Shown here one piece after another: positions 43,418 through 53,252 of a DNA stretch of 64,000 bases. The notes under the pieces were generated by a model. It made no database searches. It saw nothing but the letters and a program-made list of their open reading frames with translations, and was not told the DNA's origin. This DNA is from Ceratodon purpureus (lineage: Eukaryota; Streptophyta; Bryopsida; Pseudoditrichales; Ditrichaceae): NCBI GenBank assembly GCA_014871385.1, contig CM026433.1, positions 6,459,585-6,523,584 of the forward strand, read 5' to 3'. Both the position numbers and the translations under genes were made by a program. Position 1 is the first letter of the stretch, and each line of letters opens with the position of its first letter.

Positions 43418-46400
43418 ATGGATCCGGATGAAGCGGTTGAACCGGTTGAAGTGGTTGCTCCGGCTAGAGCCATTCCAAGACTCGGTACGAGAGAGTGGGC
43501 ACCATGGTTTTCGATCAAGTTCCAGGAAGGGTCACTGTCACATAAGGTAGCCCAATGTGTGTATTGCAGGACCAAGTTTTCGTACGTGAGGTCCAGGTGC
43601 TTTCAGCATTATGGTTGGGACCAGTCCAATCTCTCGAGGGTTTGCCAAAAGGCACCTACCGTAGTGAAGAGGAAGTTTCAGTTTTGCGCTGGAAAGATTC
43701 CCGGCCCTTTGACACAGGAGGAGGTGGATGGTATCAGGCCAACGTTCCCCGCGTCAGTTCAACGTGGAACATCCAGTGCTTCCACACACGGCACTCTGTA
43801 CGGTGGATCCGAACCCTCGTATAATGATTCCGATGAGGACCGGAATGTCTCCAGTGTTGCACCTAGTAGGGCCGGTTCGAATACCACTAGGAGCTTGCGG
43901 CAACAGGACATGAGTGAAGTACTCCAGATCGCCAAGCGGAAGGAGCTGGACATGTTGTGGTCATCCTTCTTTTACGAAGCCAACGTCGCATTCAACGTGG
44001 CGAAGCACCCAGCATTTATTAAGGCGGTGAGCACAACCGCGGCTGCCGGATTTAACTACAGTCCTCCTTCCTATGACGCGATGCGAACAACGCACATCAA
44101 GGAAAAAAAGAAGTTAATCAAGGCAAAGATTGATGAACGTACGAAAACCTCGACCGAGTTATACGGGGGTACCATATGCTCCGATGGCTGGGATAATGTG
44201 AATCGCCGACCGTTGATGAATGTCATGCTAGTATGTCCGGCAGGCGATGTATTTCTTGGGTCTGTTGATACGACTGGCGAGAAGAAGTCAATGGGATATA
44301 TTGCCGGGGAGATGAAGAAATATATTCGAGAAATTGGCCCTCAGAATGTTGTCCAGATTTGCACGGACAATGCAGCCAACATGCTTGGCGCCATGGATAA
44401 TATCCTGGAGGAGTTTCCTCACATGTACAAGCAGGGCTGTTGTGCCCATATTCTAGATCTTCTTATGGAGGACTGGGGCAAGGAAGTCTTTGTGAAGGAT
44501 TTGGTCGCCAAGGCTAAACACGTGTGTCATTACATTCGGAGACACCATGTTCCCATGGCCCTTTTCCGCAAATTTGAACCGAAGTTGTCCTTGGTGGTTC
44601 CCGCTGAAACCAGATTCGCTTGTAACTATCTGATGATAGAGCGCCTTATGGAGGTTAAATTTGCTTTGGAGCAAGTGGTCATGGCACAGGAGTGGTACGA
44701 GTATGTCGACGGTTTATTCAACCAAACCGAGGGGGTGCGTAATCATGCACGCGCAAGCGTAGTGCGTCAAACAATTCGTGACGATGGGTTCTGGCATCAG
44801 TGTGACAACTTCACGCACCTAGTGAAACCAGCCCTAGTAGCTCTCAGGACCTTCGATGGAAGCCAGCCGGCAATGGGCAAGGCATGGATTACAATGAGCA
44901 ACCTAAAGGATCACGTGTACAATCTCCGAGGATCCCCTTGCTTTTTCCCACCTGTCATGGCAACAAGGATGGAGCTGCGGTTCGACCGTAGATGGGACAT
45001 GATGCATACCGATCTTCATTATGCCGCGGCGCTCTTGAACCCTTGGGTTAGAACGCATAAGGGCTTACAAGTCATAGGAGAAGCGAAGGCGGCTCTCAAT
45101 CGGGTGTTTCGTCAGGTGGGTGGCCAAATGGGAATTCCATTTGGCGATCTTATGAAAGAGATGATCGAGTTCGACGAGGGACGTGGCCCTTACAGCCCCG
45201 AAGTGACCATCGATATCAGAGGTTTGAATCTGGAACCCCATCAATGGTGGCAGAGGATTGGAGGGGGACCATTGGCAGTCATTGCGAAGCGCATTTTATC
45301 TCAGGTCTGCTCCGCCTCATCGTGTGAACGGAATTGGAGCATGTACTCGTTTGTCCACAACAAGGTACGCAACCGCCTGGGGTTAGAGAAGTCTGAGGCC
45401 TTGGTGTACATTTATACGAATAGCAGACTCCTCCGCGAACGCCCAAAGCCCAACCCCCTCAGATGGTACGAGAACAATGCATGGTCAGAGGAGTCGGATC
45501 CGGAGAGAGATCCAAGCGAAGAGGAAGGAGATGACGACGATCATTACATACCAGTTGACCATGCAGGCAGTGGGGATGATGATGTCTGGGGACATGATAA
45601 CGTCGACGTTAACACGAATGGGCAAAACGACGGTAACGGCAACGGACGCGGTGACCCTAACCGCAACAATCCGCGTGACCGCAACAACCACGACGATAAC
45701 GGTGATGAGTACGACTTCAACAATGAACCAGAATATAACCAGGGAAACCCGGACATGAACATCTATGGAGACGAATTACCCACGCTCCCGGTATTTGATG
45801 AAGCGGCTAATGCAGAAGGAAGAGGCGCTCGTGACGAAAGAGATGCTATTCCAGTCCAAATCAATCCTGAGAACAATGACGGGGTTGCAGATGATTCATC
45901 CAGCGAGGACCATCTAGGCAACGATATCCATGCTGGCGATGATGATGACGACAGTGACGAAGGGGGTGATGGAAGTCATGGACGGGCTGTAGATGGACCT
46001 CATTGGACCGGCCTCGTTAGTGGGGAGGGCAACTGGGGAACCGTTCCGGCACAAGGCGACTCAAGCTTGTTTCAAGAGATTCCTCCTGCTCACGAGAGAA
46101 GGACTGTGCACGCAATCCCCGCACAGACTGTGGCTCCATCGCAACCCACTGGTACGGGGGGTATCGAACCAGATACAATCGTGGATGGAAGCCTGGCTCG
46201 GAGGCCCACAAGTTCAATGGGCGCAAAAATAGCTCGACTCCTTAGATCATCAGCAGCGGCGAGGCCTCCACTCAATCGAGCTAGTGGTAGTCGGCGTGGT
46301 GCCTCCACCGCCAAGCTAGTCCCCGTGGCGCCAGCTATAGACGAAGCCGTACAGAATGTGGCCCAACGTGGTGCGAAGAAGTCCACAGCCAAGGTTGTTA

Positions 46401-46864
46401 GGAAACCACCATCACAAGAACCCCGCGGAGGAACACGAAAGTCAAGCAAAAAAACTGGACCTGATCCCCTTCCATTCTATACAGGATACACTGAAGGGGG
46501 GCCTTCTTCTGGAACTGGGGTTGTTCGCACACGCATAAACTTTGAGGATGGCATCACAGCCATCGGTAATTCCGGAAAGGAGAGGCCTATGAAGCGCCTA
46601 GTAAGTGCCAGAGATGGCAATACGGGTGAAGTTTCCGTGCAAGTGCGCAATCTTACATCGGAGGTGGAAGGAGAGGTACAAGCTCCAGTGGTCGGAGCTC
46701 CTGAGGATGAAGGTGACAACGAGCACTCAGAGGAGGTAGACCCCGATTGCGATGAGGCGCCAGATGACGAAGATGTGATAATCCGGCACGAATTGGGGCC
46801 CACTGTAGCTCGGAAAAGACAATCTTCACGCAAGAAGAAGCCCCGCAAAGCAAGGAGAGTCTAG
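43418..46864 (+). CDS. hAT transposase, 1148 aa, intact
   Basis: ATG 43418 to TAG 46864. Residues 25-70: BED-type zinc finger (CVYCRTKF, then CFQHYGW). Residues 245-380: DUF659/RNase-H-like core with the first Asp in CSDGWDN, the second in CTDNAANM, and CCAHILDLLMEDWG. Residues 620-680: hAT C-terminal dimerisation region (LSQVCSASSCERNWSMYSF, then NKVRNRLGLEKS) with the conserved ERNWS-type motif and the position of the catalytic Glu. The following 450 or so residues are an extra low-complexity acidic and Asn/Gly-rich tail, then a basic end (RKRQSSRKKKPRKARR); this extension is absent from ordinary hAT transposases (about 600-800 aa). It cuts and rejoins DNA in the nucleus at the element ends. 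It looks whole, so the right copy may be autonomous. Confidence 0.93.
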   Translation: MDPDEAVEPVEVVAPARAIPRLGTREWAPWFSIKFQEGSLSHKVAQCVYCRTKFSYVRSRCFQHYGWDQSNLSRVCQKAPTVVKRKFQFCAGKIPGPLTQEEVDGIRPTFPASVQRGTSSASTHGTLYGGSEPSYNDSDEDRNVSSVAPSRAGSNTTRSLRQQDMSEVLQIAKRKELDMLWSSFFYEANVAFNVAKHPAFIKAVSTTAAAGFNYSPPSYDAMRTTHIKEKKKLIKAKIDERTKTSTELYGGTICSDGWDNVNRRPLMNVMLVCPAGDVFLGSVDTTGEKKSMGYIAGEMKKYIREIGPQNVVQICTDNAANMLGAMDNILEEFPHMYKQGCCAHILDLLMEDWGKEVFVKDLVAKAKHVCHYIRRHHVPMALFRKFEPKLSLVVPAETRFACNYLMIERLMEVKFALEQVVMAQEWYEYVDGLFNQTEGVRNHARASVVRQTIRDDGFWHQCDNFTHLVKPALVALRTFDGSQPAMGKAWITMSNLKDHVYNLRGSPCFFPPVMATRMELRFDRRWDMMHTDLHYAAALLNPWVRTHKGLQVIGEAKAALNRVFRQVGGQMGIPFGDLMKEMIEFDEGRGPYSPEVTIDIRGLNLEPHQWWQRIGGGPLAVIAKRILSQVCSASSCERNWSMYSFVHNKVRNRLGLEKSEALVYIYTNSRLLRERPKPNPLRWYENNAWSEESDPERDPSEEEGDDDDHYIPVDHAGSGDDDVWGHDNVDVNTNGQNDGNGNGRGDPNRNNPRDRNNHDDNGDEYDFNNEPEYNQGNPDMNIYGDELPTLPVFDEAANAEGRGARDERDAIPVQINPENNDGVADDSSSEDHLGNDIHAGDDDDDSDEGGDGSHGRAVDGPHWTGLVSGEGNWGTVPAQGDSSLFQEIPPAHERRTVHAIPAQTVAPSQPTGTGGIEPDTIVDGSLARRPTSSMGAKIARLLRSSAAARPPLNRASGSRRGASTAKLVPVAPAIDEAVQNVAQRGAKKSTAKVVRKPPSQEPRGGTRKSSKKTGPDPLPFYTGYTEGGPSSGTGVVRTRINFEDGITAIGNSGKERPMKRLVSARDGNTGEVSVQVRNLTSEVEGEVQAPVVGAPEDEGDNEHSEEVDPDCDEAPDDEDVIIRHELGPTVARKRQSSRKKKPRKARRV

Positions 46865-47195
46865 ACTGTGGTCACCTTTTTAGCGCATGAAGTAGCAGTA
46901 AATCTAAACATAAAATCTACCGGCTAAAAACCAAAAAAAATACTACGTTATTCTTAATGTTTTTTTTTTTTTTTTGGTAGCACCTTCTTATTACGTAGGC
47001 TTATACTGTTACTTAGAGTCAACCTAGTTCATTATCTCACACTCGAAGGAATTGTATGGTTGTGCTCTGTATTAATTTTTGTGCGCTAAATGCGGTTAAT
47101 ATATCTCCATTGAGTAATTTCCCAGTGAATTTTTTTGGTATTCTGTTCAATATACGAGTATACCGTAACCGAACCTGTACAGTGTATGTAACGCT
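46865..47195. other. 3' region of the hAT gene
   Basis: Non-coding, with a T-tract near 46960. No further feature seen. Confidence 0.5.
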
Positions 47196-47199
47196 GCCT

Positions 47200-47560
47200 A
47201 TCCGGGCGCGTGCACTGGGACGGGCGCGTACAGGAAGGCGCCCGCAGGGGCACGGTGTCGGGCGCGTGCGCGGGGACGGGCGCGTGCACGGTCACGGGCG
47301 CGTACAGCGTGCTCGCGCGTACAGATAACCGGCGCGCGCAGGGGTACGGGCGCGAGCACGCGGGCACGGGCGCCTCCGGCGTCGGGCGCGCCCGATGTGG
47401 GCTGACGGGCGCGCACGTGGGCACGGGCGCGCAAACGCGGGCACGGGCGAGGGCAGTCCCCCGCGCGAACGCGGTGGACGGGCGCGTGCAGACGGGCGCA
47501 TGCGGACGGGCGCGTGTGGAGGCCCTGTGCGCGCGCGTGTACGCGCTTACGGGCGCGAAC
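47200..47560 (+). repeat. CpG-rich GGGCGCGTGC array upstream of the kinase
   Basis: Here the unit is GGGCGCGTGCACGG/GGGCGCGTACAG, the G-rich strand on top, opposite to the arrays at 34-43 kb. A CATAAAAG box (47573-47580) follows. Confidence 0.8.
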
Positions 47561-47756
47561 AGCCGAGGGGAGCATAAAAGGCGCCCCTTAACCCTTATTT
47601 TCTACTTTTCAAAGTCTCCTCTTCCAGGTGGCTCCTTGTCCTAGCCCGTGACTCCACGTGCTCTGCTTGGAACTGCAGGAAGTGGGAGCAACCAGATTGG
47701 GTGGGGGGGATCTTTTGGTTTTTTTTTTATTGTGTGTCCAGTTCATTATTCCAACT

Positions 47757-49325
47757 ATGTCGGTCTCTCGCGGATCCGGGAAACGCCCTGCCTACGTAGA
47801 TCTTGATGCTCCTGTAGAGGATGTGATGGCAACCTCCACAGCACCGACCGTTACAGGCTCAAACCCGTCATCAAGCTCATCGGGAAAGAAGAACCGGAAG
47901 TCGGCGAGTGAGAGGGACCCGGACTACCCACCTCCTCGGTACCAGGAATTCGTTAGAGAGCTAGCATTGGAGTGGTACGGATGTCGGAAACGGGAGATGA
48001 TTACCCGTACGTACGTTGAGAAGGGGGAGACCGGAATTAAGGACTTAAAGACCCATTTGGAAGAGTATTTGTGGAAGAAGCTGGACCTTTCCGAGAGATA
48101 TAATGATTGTATTCATTACTTTCATTTCCCTAAGTGGATGGAGCAACAAATAACAACAAACACTACGAACATTGTGCATGTCTTTGAGTGTGTCAACAAG
48201 AAGCCAAAGGAGGGCTACTCGCGGGCGCAGAAGGAAGAGATAGAGAAGCTCAAATATGTCCAGGATTCGTGCGCGAGATTCTCGAATAATAAGACGAGGG
48301 CGAGGCCATGGCTTGAAGCTGGACTGAAAAGCGCAATGGAGAAGTACTTGTGGGGAGCAGTGGTTGGAGTTCCGAGAGGGGTCAAGTTGGTTCCGCTGTC
48401 AGGCACAAAGGAAGGCGGTTATGGTAAAGTCCGAAAATTACGTATTGTTGGCATGCAAACCATACCTGAGACTTGTGTCTTTGCGGGGAAGACGTCCAAG
48501 GCTCCTGACGAGACCCAGAAGCGGCACGAGACATCAATAGAAGCCATGGTTTGCAGAATTGACCATCCCGGCGTTATTAAGTTTTTTGCGGTCAATGACT
48601 GGACGATGGAAGCCTACACGCTTTGGTGGAATGGGGATTGCCTGCAGAATTTTCTGCACAAGTTCAATTCAAATATCGGTGAGGGTACTCAGAACCGTAA
48701 CATCCACAAGCAGATCGATATGCCCATGGAAACACGTGACCGTGTTAAGGCCTTCCGCACCCATAGGGCCAAGCTAGCTTGGGCACTCATCTGTATTATG
48801 GACCGGGTGCATAAGGGGTATTTGCAGCATAATGACATCTCCCCGGGAAATGTCTTGCTTCACTTCCCAGAGGATAAAGTGAGCGAGGTTTACATTGGAG
48901 TATGCGACTGGGGCCTTGCAAGTCGAGTGTGTGAGACAACTCCTTCAAGGTACGGTTACCCAAGTGATGAGGCGCGTACGGAAGCCTTCAAGGAACGTGG
49001 TAGTTTTGTGGCTCCGGAGTTGTGGTACACTTATGGTAAGCGAAATTCGGAGACCTCTTATGAAACTGTAAGGAGGAGACATCTATATACGCAGGCTGCC
49101 GATGCGTACTCGGTTGGAGTGGTAGCAAATAAGATTTGGGATAACGAGGACGACTTTGACCTTTTCAAGGATACAGCGGGGAAGGCTAGATTTGCGGTGG
49201 CGTTGAAGGAGCTCACAAATCCCGATCCCAAGAGCCGCTCCACCTTGCGTTTGGTCCACGCTACTCTAACAGCCCCTCCCTACAATTTCCAAATCCCAGA
49301 GTGTTGTTATCGCAAACATATTTAG
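47757..49325 (+). CDS. Protein kinase, 522 aa, hAT cargo
   Basis: ATG 47757 (CAACTATGTCG), stop TAG 49325. The N-terminal 200 residues are unrecognised, with a Ser-rich, basic linker (SSSSSGKKNRKS). Kinase domain from about residue 205: glycine loop EGGYGKVRKL; VAIK-position Lys in FAGKT; helix-C Glu in SIEAMVCRI; hinge LWWNGDCL; catalytic loop QHNDISPGNVLL (HND for HRD, catalytic Asp and Asn kept); metal-binding CDWGLA (DWG for DFG); VAPELW (APE); and DAYSVGVV in the F helix. All key catalytic residues are present, so activity is plausible. It lies downstream of the transposase with its own GC array and leader; that leader resembles the transposase leader (GGCTCCTTG, AGATTGGGTGGGGGG). Cellular kinases are rare hAT cargo. 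Confidence 0.85.
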   Translation: MSVSRGSGKRPAYVDLDAPVEDVMATSTAPTVTGSNPSSSSSGKKNRKSASERDPDYPPPRYQEFVRELALEWYGCRKREMITRTYVEKGETGIKDLKTHLEEYLWKKLDLSERYNDCIHYFHFPKWMEQQITTNTTNIVHVFECVNKKPKEGYSRAQKEEIEKLKYVQDSCARFSNNKTRARPWLEAGLKSAMEKYLWGAVVGVPRGVKLVPLSGTKEGGYGKVRKLRIVGMQTIPETCVFAGKTSKAPDETQKRHETSIEAMVCRIDHPGVIKFFAVNDWTMEAYTLWWNGDCLQNFLHKFNSNIGEGTQNRNIHKQIDMPMETRDRVKAFRTHRAKLAWALICIMDRVHKGYLQHNDISPGNVLLHFPEDKVSEVYIGVCDWGLASRVCETTPSRYGYPSDEARTEAFKERGSFVAPELWYTYGKRNSETSYETVRRRHLYTQAADAYSVGVVANKIWDNEDDFDLFKDTAGKARFAVALKELTNPDPKSRSTLRLVHATLTAPPYNFQIPECCYRKHI

Positions 49326-49963
49326 AAGTAGGCAAGTAGTGACAACAATGTGATATTCTCAGTTCTCCATAAGAGGGGACATTTTTTGTAAGTGGTTTAC
49401 TGCCACAATTTTGCAAAACTTTTCAATAAACATTGCACTTCCCAATTGCCCTCTTCTGAAATACATGCCCTCTCTTGTCATTTATGATTTTGCCCGATGT
49501 CGCTCTTTCCCTACTAACCTGCAGCGCTCGCGCCCGACCGCCGGCGCCCGATGCAGCGCACTCGCCCAAATGCACGCGCCCGATCCAGGCTCGCGCCCAC
49601 ATGACCGCGCCCGATAAGTGTGCTCGCGACCGTCAACTGGATCGCGCCCGCAGCGACGCTCGCGCCCGTTCGCAGGCGCACGCGCGCGACCGGAACGACG
49701 CACGCGCCCTCGCTCTCGCGCACTCCAGCGCGCGCCCGTGACATCGCGTTCGCGCGGACGCTCGCGCCCGTCGTCCTGCTCGCGCCCACCCGCTCGCGCC
49801 CGTAATCGCGCTCGCGCCCGCACTAATTCAGCGCTAGGTAAATTCGTTTTACCCTTACAGTGAGTCAACTGGTCAACGCCCTTATGTGACGGACACGGGG
49901 GTCTGTCTTGTCACCATGACGGACTAACGGACTAACGGACGGTCGGTCCATTATGACAACCAT
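49326..49963. repeat. Right subterminal GC array and inner partial terminal repeat
   Basis: 49520-49820 is a GCGCCCG array with no gene after it. At 49945-49965, just inside the terminal repeat, the inverse of CATGGTTGTCATAATGGAC appears again, as if one terminus had been laid against another. Confidence 0.7.
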
Positions 49964-50068
49964 GGTCGGGAGCCCGTCCGATAAGCGTCCGTCCGATAAC
50001 CGTCCGTCACGTTCGTCACGTGACTACACGACAATTTTTTGGCCCGTCCGTCCATTATGACAACCCTG
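49964..50068 (-). repeat. hAT terminal inverted repeat, right end
   Basis: Inverse of 34195-34299; ends ATGACAACCCTG, the usual hAT terminus. Confidence 0.9.
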
Positions 50069-50416
50069 GTGACATAGCTGATGTGTCACATATGCGTGGA
50101 GGCTATGGCTGACATAGCGGCTTGGGTTTGACCTTGTCAACATTCTAGGGGTGTCAATGTGTGCGTTAACTTAAACATGAAGTGCGTTAATGAATGTTTC
50201 AATGTGAACGCATCACTCGTCACGTTGTTTTAACCTGAATGCGTCACTACTGACTCAGGTTTAACGCGAACGTGCCACGATTGACATTGTTTTAACGTGA
50301 ACGCGTCACTCTTAATGTTGCTTAAACAAGAATCGCGTTTATGAATGTCATAAAAAACCCTTCACAAAAATGGAACCGCTTGGATTACTTGAAACATCCT
50401 GTAACGAACTACGTTA
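50069..50416. other. Flank with degenerate short repeats
   Basis: Four loose copies of TTAACGTGAACGCGTCAC-like units at 50160-50330. No gene. Confidence 0.4.
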
Positions 50417-50537
50417 TTGCATGGACGAGAGGGTTTACGGTGGGTAATGCACTCCCACCTACCTACCGAGTGCGAAGCACGAGGAATGTAGGTGGGAGTG
50501 GATTACACACCGTAAATCCTCAAGTCCATGCAGCAAC
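50417..50537. repeat. Hairpin-forming short element (MITE-like)
   Basis: Arms of about 45 bp (TTGCATGGACGAGAGGGTTT on the left, inverse at the right, and GTAGGTGGGAGTG pairing with CACTCCCACCTAC) enclose a loop with CGAGTGCGAAGCACGAGG. Class not determined. Confidence 0.5.
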
Positions 50538-50543
50538 GTGACG

Positions 50544-50720
50544 TGGCCCACCGGGGGCCCTGCGAAGGTGCCCACCAGTAAGTTACGTACCACCCTGAAT
50601 TATGATACCAAAGGTCTGGAGTTCGATTCCTGGTTCTGATGCTCGTATCGTACAGTGAGACGTTGCCGGTACTGAGTAGGTTGTCATAATGCACTCATGC
50701 TACCGAGTAGGTCATCATAA
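50544..50720 (+). mobile_element. Possible tRNA-derived SINE remnant
   Basis: An A-box-like TGGCCCACCGG (50544) and a good B box GAGTTCGATTCC (50619-50630), 75 bp apart, longer than in normal tRNAs. No A-tail seen. Confidence 0.3.
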
Positions 50721-50826
50721 TGCACCCATAGTTTTGCTTGTAGTTAAATAACGGTGGGTAATTCACTCTCTTTTGGCCAATCAGAAGCCCGAGACGGGCC
50801 CCGGTGGGTTACGTCATTTGAAACGC

Positions 50827-51260
50827 TAAGGTAGACGACCTGTTTCCGATCACCTTAAGCAATTCAGCATACATCCGGTGAAGTAACGAACACGCAAATA
50901 ATTTTGGAGCGTAGGGAAATAGTTTTGAGGAAGATCATATATTTCTGAACAAATTTTGGAGCAATATTGAATTTACTATGAATTTTCAAAGTGAAGATTC
51001 TCTCCAACCCATTCTCGCTATATAGACTGATCTATTTCCAAGAACTGAAAAACTACATTCCAATACTGGTGCTACTTGATATCAAGAACACATGATTTCC
51101 AAAAATCAAACTTTCTTCCAATTGGAACTGAACACTTGTGAACTTTATACTATGTCGCCATTTACAAATGAATTCGAAAATAATGCAAGCCTATGGTTGG
51201 AAATAGATCGGCCTATACTGCGTTATTGGGGGCCTGATCGGAAACAGGTCGTCTACCTTA
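50827..51260. repeat. Inverted partial duplication around a short ORF
   Basis: A perfect 26-bp inverse pair (50827-50852 and 51235-51260) plus a weaker pair (about 51004-51042 and 51196-51234). On the right the two parts are adjacent; on the left they are separated by about 150 bp. The transcript could fold back. Confidence 0.65.
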
Positions 51261-51397
51261 CTCCTCTGATCATTGCTCACTATATGAGGAATTGCCGAGG
51301 AGGTGGTCCGATTCCTCATCGTCAGCGTCCGTTGCTACTGGCTCCTCCACGTGCCCTTCTACAAACGACCGTTTACCATGAAGTCCTCCGCTTGTGA
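51092..51397 (+). CDS. Unrecognised 101-aa open frame
   Basis: ATG 51092 to TGA 51397. The middle (LWLEIDRPILRYWGPDRKQ) reads like a folded protein, but nothing is recognised and no promoter or splice evidence supports it. It overlaps the right arm of the inverted duplication. It may be a gene fragment. Confidence 0.25.
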   Translation: MISKNQTFFQLELNTCELYTMSPFTNEFENNASLWLEIDRPILRYWGPDRKQVVYLTPLIIAHYMRNCRGGGPIPHRQRPLLLAPPRALLQTTVYHEVLRL

Positions 51398-53252
51398 AGG
51401 TTCTGTTCTACGCCTGTCTATGTTATTATTAAAACAGTAAAAACATTTCACCGTGTACTTCAAACAGTTAAGTTCGAATGCCACAAATACGGCAAACACT
51501 GAATAATAAGTTTCGATGAGCACGCGCGCCAGAATGATAACATTTTTTTTGCCCATCGGTACTGTAGTTGGCAATCTCCAGTAACATGGAAACAGTACCG
51601 ATACAGTATTATATGTACAGACGTTCATTGAGATCGGGCGGGAGCACTATTCCGTCGTCGTCTCCCTCAGATCTAGTTAGTATCCTCATGGCTAACGATG
51701 AGCGCCCCTTTACAAGCAACTGAGAGCCGTTATCGATAGTTTCTACACCCTTCGAAGCGTCTCTAGTAGAAGCTCACCATTCTGTAAAGTTGCTCTTTAC
51801 TCTCGCTGCTTGGGTGTCCAGCCTCAAGATCACGGCAACTGCACTGTCAAGGAAGTTTGGAAGTGCAGGGTAAAGTGTAAGTTGATTATCGACTCGTTTG
51901 GACCGATTTCCTCACCACTTCATCTTCATAGAACCACGGCAAAATTCTTTGCTGTCTGCATTGATGAGAGTAGTGGATGATTTAGGAGGGCAATGTGATG
52001 GCTGAATTAACATGGATTTGTTACACTAGGAGGCACTTCTGTTTTGCTCCACCTTCTTTACTAACAGAATCTTCCTTTCTGTAAATATGTTTTTCAGTCT
52101 AATTTTCTTTGAGAAGCTAGCAAACATCTACTGATTCTTTTGCTAGAGAAGGTGTGGGCTAACTTTGATAGAAAGTAGTCACAGTCGTTCGGATATTTTA
52201 TTTGTCCAATCCTTTTCTCTTCCCAGTAAGCACGACCGCTAGTGCGAGTGGTGATTGTCCGTGTTAGAATTCTAGAATGATGCAAGCTGCCAATCTTTCA
52301 CTTACCTCTCGTGCGTCACGTAAGTTGATACTCAGTTTGTGGAACGAGAATATATCGAGTGCCCACATCCAAGTTTGATTTAATTCAAGGGTTCTTTTCG
52401 GGAACAACTCGTTGTCTTTCCTGTGCAGATTCCGAGATGAATGTAGTGAGTGTGTTTCAGATTCATGTTCTTAATCTGTGTTGCCTTTAAAACTTAGTAT
52501 AACTATGTTTGAATTCGATTCTAGTGGTACCTGCTTTTGTAGTGCTCATGATTACCGTACGGTATGATTGGCTTTTTCAGATGAGTTTTTTGGAGCTTAT
52601 TCGGTTATGTTATCATGGATCTGTGCGTATCTGGAGGCTTATTAGGCAATTCCATCCCATTTCACGTCAGTGCCAGAGAATTGTTACCAACAGGTCTGAG
52701 CATGTATGCTCGCTCAATCTTTAAAGCTTTGCATTCAGATCTAGATCTTGTGTACATCTTTGCTTGCCGTCATGTGCATGATTGTACTTGACAGGAATGA
52801 CGTAAAATATGAACTCTAAGTCCTTGTCACGCGTGCCAGTCCAGAACAAGCCTATTAGGAACGTCCTAATCGACATATCTTCTGGTGGGATAGACTTAAC
52901 AGATTTGTGTGATTAGAGAGGTTTATTTCTAGGGCAGCTTATTGTTATCGATGTATGCGTTGGTGAGCTAGCAATTATATATTTTAATTGTTTGAAGGTT
53001 TGCAACCTACTTTCCAAGTTGGAATGAAACACGTTTCTCTGTCCGTAGACTTTTTAAAAGCACCTTGGTCTAACTATTAGTGATATTGTTGTACCAGTTC
53101 AGCGGTACCCAGTTGACGGAGACATCGCATGTACTCGAATGGAGATTTGAATTCAGGTTGGGACACCAAGTTACAACGCTCCTTCATTGTACCTAACTAC
53201 AGTCACAGTGGAAGGATCGGTATGGTTGTTGCGAGGAAGGGCAGGTTAAGAG
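51398..53252. other. Gene-poor region upstream of the membrane-protein gene
   Basis: No long frame. Possible non-coding leader exons are hinted at by an acceptor near 52427 (TTCCTGTGCAG) and donor-like sites, but they cannot be confirmed. Confidence 0.35.

Larger units (their letters stand above)
34195..50068 (+). mobile_element. Giant gene-carrying hAT element, right copy (15.9 kb)
   Basis: Bounded by 105-bp inverted repeats that differ by about one base (34195-34299 and 49964-50068), beginning CATGGTTGTC and CAGGGTTGTC as in many hAT elements. It contains a complete hAT transposase plus a kinase, a RING-like protein and a coiled-coil protein, all plus-strand. GGGCGCG arrays precede each gene and also lie near the right end. 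No 8-bp target duplication is seen (GTCGGGAG against GTGACATA), as expected if the left side is fused to another copy. Typical hAT elements are 2-6 kb, so this is unusually large. Confidence 0.85.
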
